A stretch of 64,000 bases of DNA from Streptomyces sp. GKU 895 (GTDB lineage: Bacteria; Actinomycetota; Actinomycetes; Streptomycetales; Streptomycetaceae), in contig MWJO01000026.1 in NCBI GenBank assembly GCA_002027195.1, positions 20,871 to 84,870 on the forward strand, given 5' to 3'. A program made the position numbers and the translations under genes. Of this stretch, positions 7,018 through 16,866 are shown piece by piece. The notes below the pieces were generated by a model. That model did not search any database. It was given only the letters and a program-made list of their open reading frames with translations, and had not been told where the DNA came from. The first letter of the stretch is position 1. Every line of letters begins with the position of its first letter.

Positions 7018-9540
7018 ATGGCAACGACCACACCAGCCGGTGTGCGGGCTCATGCCAAGCACGGGGGAGGCGCCGAGCATGCCCCGATGACGCACCGGCA
7101 GATCATGGAGGCGCTCTCCGGGCTGCTGCTCGGGATGTTCGTGGCGATCCTGTCGTCCACGATCGTCTCGAACGCCCTCCCGGAGATCATCGGTGACCTC
7201 GGCGGCGGCCAGTCCGCCTACACCTGGGTCGTCACCGCCGCCCTGCTGTCGATGACGGCCTCCACTCCCCTGTGGGGCAAGCTCGCCGACCTCTACAGCA
7301 AGAAGGCGCTCGTCCAGATAGCGCTCGTCATCTACGTGCTGGGATCGGCCGCCGCCGGACTCTCGCAGAACGCCGGGATGCTGATCACCTTCCGCGTGGT
7401 CCAGGGCATCGGTGTCGGCGGGCTCTCCGCCCTCGCGCAGATCGTGATGGCGGCGATGATCTCCCCGCGCGAGCGCGGCCGTTACTCCGGCTACCTCGGC
7501 GCGACCTTCGCCGTCGCCACCGTCGGCGGCCCGCTGCTCGGCGGTGTCATCACCGACACCTCGTGGCTCGGCTGGCGCTGGTGCTTCTACGTCGGTGTGC
7601 CCTTCGCCGTGATCGCGCTGATCGTGCTGCAGAAGACCCTGCACCTGCCGGTCGTGAAGCGGGACGTGAAGGTCGACTGGGCCGGCGCGTTCTTCGTCGC
7701 GGCGGCCGTGTCGCTGCTGCTGATCTGGGTCACCTTCGCCGGTGACAAGTACGACTGGATCTCCTGGCAGACCTACGCCATGGTCGGCGGGTCGATCGCG
7801 CTCGGTCTGATCTTCGTGCTGGTGGAGTCCAAGGCCTCCGAACCCCTCATCCCGCTGCGGCTGTTCCGCAACCCGACCATCACGCTGTCGTCGATCGCGT
7901 CGATGTTCGTCGGCACCGCGATGTTCTCCGGCACGGTCTTCTTCGCCCAGTACTTCCAGCTGGCCCGCGACAAGTCCCCGACGATGTCCGGCGTGCTGAC
8001 CATCCCGATGATCGGCGGTCTGTTCGTCTCCTCCACCGTCTCCGGGCAGTTCATCACCCGCACAGGCCGCTGGAAGGCCTGGCTGGTCAGCGGTGGCGTG
8101 CTCATCACGGCGGGCCTCGGCCTGCTCGGCACCATCCGCTACGACACGGACTACTGGAAGACCGCGATCTTCATGGCCCTGCTGGGTCTCGGCATCGGCA
8201 TGATGATGCAGAACCTGGTGCTGTGCACGCAGAACCAGGTCGAGCCCAAGGACCTCGGTTCGGCGTCCTCCACGGTCACCTTCTTCCGGTCCCTCGGCGG
8301 TGCGATGGGCGTCTCGGTGCTCGGTGCCGTGATGGCCGACAAGATCACCGACTACGTCAAGGACGGCCTGACCGACCTCGGCCCGAAGTACGCCTCCCTC
8401 GCCTCCGGTTCGAGCGGCTCCAGCGAGATCCCGGACATGGACAAGCTGCCCGCGCCGCTGCGCACGGTCATGGAGAGCGCGTACGGCCACGGCATCGCGG
8501 ACGTGTTCCTGATCGCCGCGTGCCTGGCCGCGGCCGCCTTCCTGATCACGCTGTTCATCAAGGAGGTCCCGCTGAAGACCAAGGGCGCGATGGCCCAGGC
8601 GGCGTCCGAGGCCGAGTCTGGGGCCGGGGCCGGGTCCGAGGCGGCTGCGGCGGAGGCCGCGGCTCCGGCGCCGGTGACCGAGGAGCGGGTGCCCAGCTGG
8701 GCCACCGCCGAGCCGGTCTCCGACGGCACGCAGCGGCTCGCCGCCGTGGCGACCGTCGAGGCCCCGGCCGCACCGTCCGGCGGCATCCCGGTCCGCGGTC
8801 ACGTCCGCGGCGCCGAGAGCGCGCCCGTCCCGCAGGCCGCGGTCACGCTGATCTCGCTCGCGGGACGCCAGCTGGGCCGGTCGGTGACGCAGGCGGACGG
8901 TTCGTACGGGGTGGAGGCGCCCAGCGTCGGCTCGTACGTCCTGATCGCCGCCGCGGACGGCTTCCAGCCGCAGGCGTCCACCGTCGTGGTGGGCGGCGAG
9001 CCGGTGGCGTACGACATCCTGCTCAGCGGCACGAGCGGGCTGAGCGGGGTCGTGCGGGCCTCGGACGGCGCGCTGCCGGTGAAGGACGCCATGGTCATCG
9101 TGACCGACGTCCGCGGGGATCTGCTGGCCACCGGGACCACCGGTGAGCAGGGCGAGTTCGGCTTCGCCGAGCTGGTGCCGGGTGCCGTGACCGTCGCGGT
9201 GAACGCCGCCGGGTACCGGCCGCGCGCACTGCCCGTCGAGGTCGGCGGCACGGGTGTCACCCGCATCGAGGTGGAGCTGGACTCCGGCGCCCAGGTCCAG
9301 GGCGTCGTGCGGGCGCCGCACGGTCCGCTGGCCGACGCGCGGGTGACCCTCGTGGACGCGGCCGGGAACGTGGTCGGCACCGCGACCACCGGGTCGGACG
9401 GGGCGTACGCCTTCACCGACCTGGACGGCGGCGAGTACACGGTCATCGCGACGGGCTACCCGCCGGTCGCGACGGCCCTGACGGTGGCCGGCCGGGGGAC
9501 CGACGGCCATGACATAGAGCTCGCGCACCCCGGCGAGTGA
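7018..9540 (+). CDS. DHA2-type MFS exporter fused to three carboxypeptidase-regulatory-like domains
   Basis: An 840-residue protein. Residues ~30-530 form a 14-helix DHA2 (EmrB/QacA-like) drug:H+ antiporter, with LWGKLADLYSKK in loop 2-3 and RVVQGIGVGGLSALAQ in helix 5. After an Ala/Glu-rich linker (~530-585) come three tandem ~75-residue beta-sandwich repeats of the carboxypeptidase regulatory-like (CnaB-like) type, each with GVV/GHV..., DGSYG/QGEFG/DGAYA and a closing hydrophobic strand (about 588-668, 672-745, 758-835). Normal DHA2 pumps stop near residue 530. A GAAGGA site precedes ATG 7018. It sits in the marR operon with a YceI gene carrying the same extra fold, suggesting one shared transport function. 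Substrate unknown. Confidence 0.9.
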   Translation: MATTTPAGVRAHAKHGGGAEHAPMTHRQIMEALSGLLLGMFVAILSSTIVSNALPEIIGDLGGGQSAYTWVVTAALLSMTASTPLWGKLADLYSKKALVQIALVIYVLGSAAAGLSQNAGMLITFRVVQGIGVGGLSALAQIVMAAMISPRERGRYSGYLGATFAVATVGGPLLGGVITDTSWLGWRWCFYVGVPFAVIALIVLQKTLHLPVVKRDVKVDWAGAFFVAAAVSLLLIWVTFAGDKYDWISWQTYAMVGGSIALGLIFVLVESKASEPLIPLRLFRNPTITLSSIASMFVGTAMFSGTVFFAQYFQLARDKSPTMSGVLTIPMIGGLFVSSTVSGQFITRTGRWKAWLVSGGVLITAGLGLLGTIRYDTDYWKTAIFMALLGLGIGMMMQNLVLCTQNQVEPKDLGSASSTVTFFRSLGGAMGVSVLGAVMADKITDYVKDGLTDLGPKYASLASGSSGSSEIPDMDKLPAPLRTVMESAYGHGIADVFLIAACLAAAAFLITLFIKEVPLKTKGAMAQAASEAESGAGAGSEAAAAEAAAPAPVTEERVPSWATAEPVSDGTQRLAAVATVEAPAAPSGGIPVRGHVRGAESAPVPQAAVTLISLAGRQLGRSVTQADGSYGVEAPSVGSYVLIAAADGFQPQASTVVVGGEPVAYDILLSGTSGLSGVVRASDGALPVKDAMVIVTDVRGDLLATGTTGEQGEFGFAELVPGAVTVAVNAAGYRPRALPVEVGGTGVTRIEVELDSGAQVQGVVRAPHGPLADARVTLVDAAGNVVGTATTGSDGAYAFTDLDGGEYTVIATGYPPVATALTVAGRGTDGHDIELAHPGE

Positions 9541-9623
9541 GTCACTGAGAACCCCGGCCCGTGGAGCGCGTTTCGAGCGGAGGCGCCGCCCACGGCGACC
9601 TGTGTGAGGAGAGAAGAGCTGAG

Positions 9624-10448
9624 ATGGGACTGACCGCGAGGATCCGTACCCGAGACGGATGGGCCGTGTCGCACGCGGTCGTCACGGTGACGGACATGAC
9701 CGGCACGCAGGTGCTGCGCGTCGAGGCCGACGAGGAGGGCACGGTACGCGACCCCGCGCCGCTGGCGCCCGGCGCGTACACGGTCATCGTCACCGCCGTC
9801 GGGTACGCGCCCGCCGCGTCGAGCGCGATCGTCACCGCGAGCGGCCGGGCCGAGGTCGGCACGGTCACCCTGGCCCGGCAGGGCGGCACCGAACTCCCGC
9901 CGCCGGGTCCGTGGACCATCGACCCGGTGCACTCCAGCGTCGGCGCGGTGGCCCAGCACCTGGGCATCTCCAGCGTGCACGGCCGCTTCACGGACTTCGC
10001 CGGCACCATCGAGATCGCGCCGGACGACGTCACCAAGTCCCGGGTGGAGGCGGTGATCCGGGCCGCGTCCATCGACACGGGGAACGCGATGCGCGACGGT
10101 CATCTGAAGTCCGCCGACTTCCTGGACGTAGAGGTGCACCCCGAGATCACCTACCGGTCGACGGGGATCTCGCTCGCGGGCGCCGACCGCTGGACGGTCC
10201 ACGGGGAGCTGGGCATGCACGGTGTCGTACGGCCGGTCGACCTGGACCTCGCCTACCTCGGCACCGGCGCCGACCCGTGGGGCGGGACACGGGCGGCGTT
10301 CCGGGCGACGACCGAGCTGCGGCGGGACGACTTCGCGATGAACTACAACCAGGTCGTGCAGGCGGGGATCGCGGCGATCGGTACGACGCTGAAGGTGGAG
10401 CTCGACATCCAGGCGGTGCAAGGGGAGTCCCTGCCTCCGCAGGCCTAG
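9624..10448 (+). CDS. YceI-family protein with N-terminal carboxypeptidase-regulatory-like domain
   Basis: 274 residues. The first ~85 form a Cna-B/carboxypeptidase-regulatory-like beta-sandwich (DGWAVSHAVVTVTD ... YTVIVTAVGYAP) resembling the repeats at the end of the preceding transporter. Residues ~97-270 are a YceI lipocalin-like barrel (WTIDPVHSSVGAVAQHLGIS ... VHGRFTDFAGTIEI), a family that binds polyisoprenoid or similar amphiphilic ligands. There is no signal peptide, so it is probably cytoplasmic, unlike E. coli YceI. ATG 9624 follows GGAGAGAAGAG. It lies 83 nt after the MFS gene and is probably co-transcribed. Confidence 0.87.
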   Translation: MGLTARIRTRDGWAVSHAVVTVTDMTGTQVLRVEADEEGTVRDPAPLAPGAYTVIVTAVGYAPAASSAIVTASGRAEVGTVTLARQGGTELPPPGPWTIDPVHSSVGAVAQHLGISSVHGRFTDFAGTIEIAPDDVTKSRVEAVIRAASIDTGNAMRDGHLKSADFLDVEVHPEITYRSTGISLAGADRWTVHGELGMHGVVRPVDLDLAYLGTGADPWGGTRAAFRATTELRRDDFAMNYNQVVQAGIAAIGTTLKVELDIQAVQGESLPPQA

Positions 10449-10457
10449 GCTGGGGCC

Positions 10458-10931
10458 ATGGCACCGAGTATCGCTACCAACACCCGTGTTTCCCTCGACG
10501 AGTTGCTGGACTTCGTACGACCCCGGCACCGGGCCCTGCTGCTCACGCGGCGGAGCGACGGCAGCCCGCAGGCGTCCCCGCTGACGTGCGGGGTCGACGA
10601 CTCCGGGCGGATCGTCGTCTCCACGTACCCGGAGCGGGCCAAGACGCGCAACGCCAAGCGGGACGAGCGGGTCAGCGTCGTCGTGCTGAGCGACGACTGG
10701 AACGGGCCGTGGGTCCAGATCGACGGCACCGCCGAGGTCATCGACTCGCCCGACTCCGTCGAGCCGCTCGTGGAGTACTACCGGAACATCGCCGGGGAGC
10801 ACCCGGACTGGGACGAGTACCGGGCCGCGATGCTGAAGCAGGGCAAGTCGATCATCAGGGTCACGCCGGAGAAGTGGGGGCCGGTGGCGACGGGGGGCTT
10901 TCCGGCCCGTCTCGTCACGCCGGACGCCTGA
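10458..10931 (+). CDS. PPOX-class flavin/F420-dependent oxidoreductase
   Basis: 157 residues of the pyridoxamine-5'-phosphate-oxidase-like split barrel (FDOR-B type). Residues ~17-50 carry the cofactor-binding strands (ALLLTRRSDGSPQASPLTCG); the RAKTRNAKRDERVSVVVL block is typical of actinobacterial F420-dependent members. The reaction cannot be named. It begins 9 nt after the YceI stop and may belong to the same transcript. Its 3' end overlaps the convergent TetR gene by 17 bp. Confidence 0.85.
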   Translation: MAPSIATNTRVSLDELLDFVRPRHRALLLTRRSDGSPQASPLTCGVDDSGRIVVSTYPERAKTRNAKRDERVSVVVLSDDWNGPWVQIDGTAEVIDSPDSVEPLVEYYRNIAGEHPDWDEYRAAMLKQGKSIIRVTPEKWGPVATGGFPARLVTPDA

Positions 10932-11670
10932 CCATCGCCTCGATCCCCGCGATCAGCAGGTCCAGGGCGAAGTCGAAGTCCCGCTCCCACATCTCCTCGA
11001 TCGTGTCGCCGCCCCGCGCCGCCATGATGTCCTCCGCCTCCTTGACGAGGTCGGCGGTCTGCGGGGCCTGGCTCACCGCGCTCATCGCCTCGCGGAAGTA
11101 CTCGTCGGGGCTCATGCCCACCTGGGCGGAACGGGCGTTGAACTGGCCCTCGATCGTGCCGAAGCCGTACACGAACTGGAAGACCGAGGAGATCGCGGCC
11201 GCCAGACCGTGCGCGGGCAGGCCGGTGCTGCGGATGACGCGGTGGATGACCCGGGAGAAGGCCAGGCTGTTCGGGCCGATGTTGAGGAACGTGCCCACCA
11301 GCGGGGAGATCCAGGGGTGCCGGACCAGCAGGGAACGGTAGCCCCGGGCCAGCGCGCGCAGTTCGTCCCGCCAGTCCCCGCCGTCCGCCTCCGGGGCGGG
11401 GAGGTCCAGTTCGCCGAAGGTGGCGTCGAGGGCGAGTTCGAGAAGGTCGTCCTTGGTGTCGACGTACCAGTAGACGGACATCGCGGTGACGTTCAGCTCG
11501 GCGGCGAGCCGCCGCATGGAGAACTTGGCCAGCCCTTCGCTGTCGAGGAGCCGGACGGTGGCGGAGGTGATGCGGTCGCGGTCGAGCCCGGTGGGCTGAC
11601 CGCCCCGCCGCGCCTTACCGCCCTCCAGCCACACACTGGTACGCGCAGCCCGCTGGCCGGCTTTCTCCAT
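10915..11670 (-). CDS. TetR-family regulator (TetR_C type)
   Basis: A 251-residue regulator. The N-terminal HTH is at about residues 35-75 (ITSATVRLLDSEGLAKFSMR then LNVTAMSVYWYVDTKDDLLE) and a TetR_C ligand domain follows. ATG 11670 is preceded by AGGAAGG. It overlaps the oxidoreductase gene convergently. The neighbouring MFS pump reads the same way 116 bp beyond this start, and a strong inverted repeat lies upstream of that pump. A half-site GTACAA (11688-11693) lies just upstream of this gene, so it likely represses both the pump and itself. Confidence 0.88.
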   Translation of the reverse strand: MEKAGQRAARTSVWLEGGKARRGGQPTGLDRDRITSATVRLLDSEGLAKFSMRRLAAELNVTAMSVYWYVDTKDDLLELALDATFGELDLPAPEADGGDWRDELRALARGYRSLLVRHPWISPLVGTFLNIGPNSLAFSRVIHRVIRSTGLPAHGLAAAISSVFQFVYGFGTIEGQFNARSAQVGMSPDEYFREAMSAVSQAPQTADLVKEAEDIMAARGGDTIEEMWERDFDFALDLLIAGIEAMVRRPA

Positions 11671-11785
11671 GGCGCACCTTCCTGGCTGTACAAACGCCGC
11701 CCACTTTAAGCGCCCCGTCAGGGGCACGGGGAACCGCGCGAGCAACCACGACGGCCCGCAGTCGCAATCCAGCCGTACCCCCGAG

Positions 11786-13259
11786 CTACGGGGCGCCCTC
11801 TCCCCGCTCAGCCCGCCTCAACAACGCAGCGGCAACCAGCCCACCGGCCAACACCGCCACCGCCCCCACCAGCAAACTGCTCTCCAGCCCAGAAGAGAAC
11901 GCATCCGTGAGACGAACCCGCTCCGCCACCGACCCCGCCCCGGCCAGCGCCGCCGGCAACGACTCCGCCGCGAACTGCGACGTCAGCACCGCGCCGAGCA
12001 CCGCCACCCCCAGCCCCTGCCCGAACTCCGCCACCGTCCCGTTGATGCCCGCCCCGATCCCCGCCTTCTCCGGCGGAATGGAGCTCATGATGGCGTGCGC
12101 CATCGCCGGGTTGGCGATCGCCGCCCCCGCCCCGATGAGCAGCAGCCCGATCAGCGTCCCGGCGTAACCGCCGGAGGCGACCGTCGCGATGGACGCCAGC
12201 CCGGCCGCCCATCAGCGCCATGCCCACGCCGATGGCGGCCGGGTTCCCCAGCTTCGTCGCCGCTTTCGCCGCCAGACCCGAGAAGTTGAGGACGACGATC
12301 GACAGGGCGAGCGGCGCGGTGCGCAGACCGGCCTCCAGGGGGCCGTAACCGAGGACGAACTGCATGTGCTGGGTGAGCAGGAAGAGCGAGCCGCCCATGC
12401 CGAAGGTGATCAGCACGGCTCCCGCGATGGCGCCCGTGAAGCGGCGGTTCTTGAAGAAGTGCAGGTCGAGCATGGGGTGTTCGATACGGCCCTCCCAGTA
12501 GGCGAACCCGCCCAGGACGCCCACCGCGACGGCCGCCGGCAGCAGCACCCGGCCCGATGTCCAGCCGTGTTCCGGCCCGGAGATGATGGCGAAGACGAGC
12601 GATGCCATACCGATGGTCGACAGCAGCGCGCCCAGCAGGTCCGGGCGGTCACCGCGCGGGTTCTTCGACTCGGGCACCAGCGTCACCGTGGCCATCAACC
12701 CCACCGCCGCGACCGGCAGGTTGATCAGGAAGATCGCGCCCCACCAGAAGTGGTCCAGCATGAACCCGCCGAGCAGCGGACCGCACGCGAACCCGAGGGC
12801 GTTGACGGCGGCCCAGATGCCGATGGCCTTGGCGTGCTCCTCGGGCGCGAAGATCTGCATCACGACGGCGAGGGTGGTGGTCAGCAGCAGTGCGCCACCG
12901 ATGCCCATCCCGGCCCGCGCCGCGATCAACTGCCCCGTGCTGTCGGCCAGTCCGGCGACCAGCGAGCCGATGCCGAACAGGCTCAGGCCGGCGATCAGCA
13001 TCTTCTTGCGGCCGTAGCGGTCGGCGGCGCTGCCCGCGGTGAGCAGCAGCCCGGACTGCACCAGGGAGTACGCGTTGATCATCCACTGGATGTCCGAGGT
13101 GGCCGCGCCCAGTTCGCGGGTGAGCGAGGGGATCGCGACGTTCAGGACGGTGTTGTCGAGGACGACGGTGAGCTGGGCGAGGCAGATGACGCCGAGGATG
13201 AGCCAGCGCTGGGGGTGGCCTTGGGACACGGTGACGGGTGCGGGAGCTGAGGCTGACAT
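11786..13259 (-). pseudogene. DHA2-type MFS drug-efflux transporter, frame-disrupted
   Basis: From ATG 13259 (MSASAPAPVTVSQGHPQRW) the frame reads a good EmrB/QacA-like pump (LDNTVLNVAIPSLTRELG, RYGRKKMLIAGL, GMGIGGALLLTTTLAVVMQ) to about 12208, then turns to Arg/Gly nonsense. The missing tail (IANPAMAHAIMSSIPPEKAG through to LLRRAERGEGAP) is intact in another frame ending at 11786. One extra base in a GGCGGCCGGG run (minus strand, about 12200-12208) explains it. Joined, the protein would be ~490 residues, normal for the family. It may be a functional gene with a sequencing indel. Probable target of the adjacent TetR. Confidence 0.85.
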
Positions 13260-13260
13260 G

Positions 13261-13296
13261 TTGTACACCGTAGAATGGTTCTTATACGCCGTACAA
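13261..13296. promoter_or_regulatory. TetR-type operator upstream of the MFS pump
   Basis: Inverted repeat TTGTACACCGTA (13261-13272) and TACGCCGTACAA (13285-13296), matching at 10 of 12 positions and placed directly before the pump start. It also spans an AT-rich core (AATGGTTCTTAT) suitable for a -10. Likely bound by the TetR protein at 10915-11670. Confidence 0.6.
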
Positions 13297-13322
13297 CGCA
13301 ATTTCCCGCCGTACGACGAAGA

Positions 13323-13349
13323 GGGCGGCGACCACCGCGGTCGCCGCCC
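13323..13349 (-). terminator. terminator after the GT39 operon
   Basis: Perfect 11-bp stem GGGCGGCGACC / GGTCGCCGCCC with a 5-nt loop, 17 nt beyond the stop of the leftward mannosyltransferase gene. Confidence 0.75.
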
Positions 13350-13365
13350 CCTGTCGTTGCCTGCG

Positions 13366-15442
13366 TCAGCTGCTCCCCTTCTGCGTCAGGTCGTAGAAGG
13401 TCGACGAACCCACCGTCACCTTCTTGAAGTTGGCCTCGACCCAGGAGGTGATCTGCGAGGACGCACCGCTGCTGCTGCCGCCCATGCCGCCGCCGGAACC
13501 GGACGAGATGAAGTAGTGGATCTTGCCGTCCTCGACGTACTGCTTGAACTGGGCCAGCGTCGGGGACGGGTCGGTGCCGTTGAAGCCGCCGATCGCCATC
13601 ACCGGGTCACCGGTGGAGAGCTGGTAACTCGCCGCGTTCTGGGCGCCGATGGCCGCCGCGACCCAGGTGTAGTCGTCCGAGTTGGCTTCCAGGAGCTTCT
13701 TGGCCTCGTCGGACACGGTCGCGCCGTTGAGGAGGCCGCCGACGCCACCGCCGCCGCCCATGGCACCGCCGTCGCCGCCCATGCCGCCCGGCATGCCGCC
13801 GTTCTGCTGGTTCGGGGTGCCGCCGTTGCCGTTCTGCTGGTTCTGACCCGGCATGCGGCCGCCGTTCGGGAAGCCGCCACCGCCACCGGGGCCACCGCCT
13901 CGGCCGCCCATCGTGCTCGCGCCGGCCGGACCCGCCGTCACGATGGAGCCGGTGTGGCCCTCCTGGAGGGTGCTGATCGTGTACGCGGTCGGGCGGCGAG
14001 GGAGGCCACCAGGCCCAGGGACGCCGCCGCGAGGGCGAGCCGGCGGTTGATCCGGCCCGCGAAGATCAGGCCGAGCGCGGCGGTCAGACCGCCGATCAGG
14101 ACCAGCCACTTCAGCCAGGGCAGGTAGTCGGAGGTGCGGTTGAGGAGGACGTAGCTCCAGGCGGCCGCCGCCACGACCGACGCAGCCAGCGTGATCGACG
14201 CCCACAGCTCGGCGCGCTTCTCCCACAGCAGCCCGGCACCCATGCCGATCACGGCCGCCATGTAGGGCGCGAGGGCGACGGTGTAGTACTGGTGGAAGAT
14301 GCCCGCCATGTAGCTGAAGACGACCATGGTGATGACCAGCGAGCCGCCCCAGACCAGGAACGAACCGCGGGTGACGGACGTCCTGCGGGCCTTGCGCGTC
14401 GCCCACAGGCCCGCGACCAGCAGGATCAGGGCCGCCGGGAGCAGCCAGGAGATCTGGCCGCCGATCTCGGAGTTGAACATCCGGTCCCAGCCGGTCTCGC
14501 CCCACTGGCCGCCGCTGTTGCCGCCACCGCCGCCGACGCTGCCGGTCTCGTCGCCGTTGAGGCGGCCGAGTCCGTTGTAGCCGAAGGTCAGTTCAAGGAA
14601 GGAGTTGTTCTGCGAGCCGCCGATGTAGGGGCGGGAAGAGGCGGGCCACAGTTCGACGATCGCGACCCACCAGCGCCGGAGACGATCAACGCGGCCGTCG
14701 CGGCGGCCAGTTGGCCGAGGCGCTTCTTCAGCGACACCGGTGCGCAGACCGCGTAGACGATCGCGAGCGGCGGCAGGATCAGGAAGGCCTGGAGGGTCTT
14801 GGCGAGGAAGGCGAAGCCGATCGCCACGCCCGCCCACACCAGCCACTTCGTCCGGCCGTCCTCCAGGGCACGGACCACGAAATAGCAGGCCACGGCCATC
14901 AGCAGGGCCAGCATCGCGTCCGGGTTGTTGAACCGGAACATCAGCGCCGCGACGGGGGTGAGGGCGAGCACGGCGCCCGCGATCAGACCGGCCGCGGGGC
15001 TGAAGCGGCGGCGCACGGAGGCGTAGACGACGGCGACCGAGCCGATGCCCATCAGGACCTCGGGCATCAGGATCGCCCAGGAGCTGAGCCCGAAGATCCG
15101 TACCGACAGCGCCATCGGCCACAGCGAGGCCGGCGGCTTGTCGACGGTGATGGCGTTGGACGCGTCGAGCGAGCCGAAGAAGAACGCCTTCCAGGACTGG
15201 CTGCCGGCCTGGACGGCCGCGGAGTAGAAGGAGTTGGCGTAGCCGGAGGAGCTCAGGTTGTAGAAGTAGAGGGCGGCGGTGGCGAGCAGCAGGGCCCAGA
15301 AGGCCGGGCGCGCCCAGCGCGGGTCCTGGGGCCGGCCGCGCCACAGTCTGCGGGCGAAGGGCTGCTTGGGTTCACCGGCCTCGGGGGCGGGCGGCGCCGC
15401 GGGAGCCGAGGGCTCCTGCACGGCCGTACTGGTGATGGTCAT
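13366..15442 (-). pseudogene. GT39-family mannosyl/arabinosyltransferase-like membrane protein, frame-disrupted twice
   Basis: The first frame (from ATG 15442) gives ~255 residues of a dolichyl-phosphate-mannose-type GT-C transferase with FYNLSSSGYANSFYSAAVQA and the catalytic acidic loop AITVDKPPASLWPM. At ~14674 one base is missing and the frame moves (WWVAIVELWPASSRPYIGGS ... EIGGQISWLLPAA). At ~13992 another base is missing and the third frame supplies the Gly/Asn-rich loop and C-terminal domain ending YDLTQKGSS at 13366. Joined, this is a normal ~690-residue protein, so sequencing indels are likely. It overlaps the GT2 gene by ATGA and would use lipid-linked sugar on the outer membrane face. 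Confidence 0.88.
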
Positions 15443-16866
15443 CGGGCGTCCCTCGGGTCGGTGTCGGTCGGGCGCACCGGCTGCAGCTGCAGGGTGGCGT
15501 CCCCCCAGGTGCGGTCCGCGGCTGCACCGGCGCGGAACCGGTCGTCGTACGTGAAGTGGTGGCCGCCCGCGCGCACCGGCAGAGGCGGCTGCGGGGCGGG
15601 CGTGTGGCCCGCGACCACCGTCGACTCACGGCGGTCGGGGAACACCCAGGCGCGGAAGAGCAGGAAGCGCAGCACGGTCGCCGCGAGGTTGGCGGCGATC
15701 AGGACCGCCAGCTCGGTGGAGTGCGCGGGGTTGCCGCCGGCCGCGTCGAGGGCGGCGAGCGAGCCGCTGGTCAGGGCGAGGCCGATGCCGAAGACGACGA
15801 GGCCCTGCGCCTGGTGCCGGACGGCACCGCCGCTGCCGCGCACGCCGAAGGTGAGCCTGCGGTTGGCCGCCGTGTTGGCGACGGCGGAGACCAGCAGCGC
15901 GAGGGCGTTGGCGACCTGCGAGCCGGAGAAGGTCCGGAAGCCGCTGTAGAGGAGGAGATAGAAGAGGGTCGACAGACCGCCCACGACACAGAACCCGACG
16001 AGCTGGCGGGCCAGTCCCTTCGGTACGTCCTTGATCTCGCGGTCGCGCGGGTCGTCGCCGAAGGGACGCGCGATCCGGTCCAGCGGCAGCGAGCCGGTGG
16101 CCAGCGCCTTGCCGACCCGCCACACCCCCTTCAGGTCCTCGGTCGCCGTCCTGACGATGTGGACGGTGGAGTCGGGGTCGTCGACCCAGTCGACCGGCAC
16201 CTCATGGATCCTGAGCCCCGCGCGCTCGGCGATGACCAGCATCTCGGTGTCGAAGAACCAGCCGGTGTCCTCAACCATCGGCAGCAGCGCCTGCGCCACG
16301 TCGCGCCGGATGGCCTTGAAGCCGCACTGCGCGTCCGAGAAGCGGGCCTGGAGCGAGCCGCGCAGGATGAGGTTGTACGAGCGGCTGATGAACTCCCGCT
16401 TGGGGCCGCGCACCACTCGGGACGAGCGGGCGAGGCGGGATCCGATCGCCAGGTCGGAGTGGCCCGAGATCAGCGGGGCCACCAGCGGGAGCAGGGCGTT
16501 GAGGTCGGTGGACAGGTCCACGTCCATGTAGGCGAGGATCGGCGCGTCCGAGGCGGACCACACGGCGCGCAGGGCGCGGCCGCGGCCCTTCTGCTCCAGT
16601 CGGAAGGCCCGGACCTCGGCGATCTCCGCCTCCAGCCGCCGGGACACCTGCGGGGTGGTGTCCGTCGACGCGTTGTCCGCGATCGTGATGCGGAAGGCGT
16701 ACGGGAAGGTGCGCGTGAGGTGCTCGTGCAGTCTGCGCACACACGGCTGGAGGTCCTTCTCCTCGTTGTAGACGGGGATCACTACGTCCAGGACAGGCGT
16801 ACCGGCGTCTGTGGCCGGGAGGTGCTCCCGCGCCGGCAGAGTGCCGGGAGAAGAGTCGGTTCGCAT
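15439..16866 (-). CDS. GT2 glycosyltransferase with C-terminal GtrA domain
   Basis: About 475 residues. The N-terminal GT-A glycosyltransferase (LDVVIPVYNEEKDLQPCVRR at ~25-45, DNASTDTTP, metal motif MDVDLSTDL) resembles dolichol-phosphate mannosyltransferase (DPM1/Ppm1). A four-helix GtrA membrane domain follows (VGFCVVGGLSTLFYLLLYSG). It probably makes polyprenyl-phosphate-linked sugar and presents it to the GT39 partner downstream, with which it shares an ATGA overlap. The start at 16866 (MRTDSSPGTLPARE) is inferred from homologues, but the upstream histidine-kinase frame runs into it without a stop. Confidence 0.88.
   Translation of the reverse strand: MRTDSSPGTLPAREHLPATDAGTPVLDVVIPVYNEEKDLQPCVRRLHEHLTRTFPYAFRITIADNASTDTTPQVSRRLEAEIAEVRAFRLEQKGRGRALRAVWSASDAPILAYMDVDLSTDLNALLPLVAPLISGHSDLAIGSRLARSSRVVRGPKREFISRSYNLILRGSLQARFSDAQCGFKAIRRDVAQALLPMVEDTGWFFDTEMLVIAERAGLRIHEVPVDWVDDPDSTVHIVRTATEDLKGVWRVGKALATGSLPLDRIARPFGDDPRDREIKDVPKGLARQLVGFCVVGGLSTLFYLLLYSGFRTFSGSQVANALALLVSAVANTAANRRLTFGVRGSGGAVRHQAQGLVVFGIGLALTSGSLAALDAAGGNPAHSTELAVLIAANLAATVLRFLLFRAWVFPDRRESTVVAGHTPAPQPPLPVRAGGHHFTYDDRFRAGAAADRTWGDATLQLQPVRPTDTDPRDAR

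Noticed and set aside
6883..9528. 881-residue open frame on the minus strand opposite the MFS fusion gene
   Set aside because: Composition is Arg/Asp/His/Gly shadow of high-GC coding DNA; the opposite strand encodes a clear transporter.
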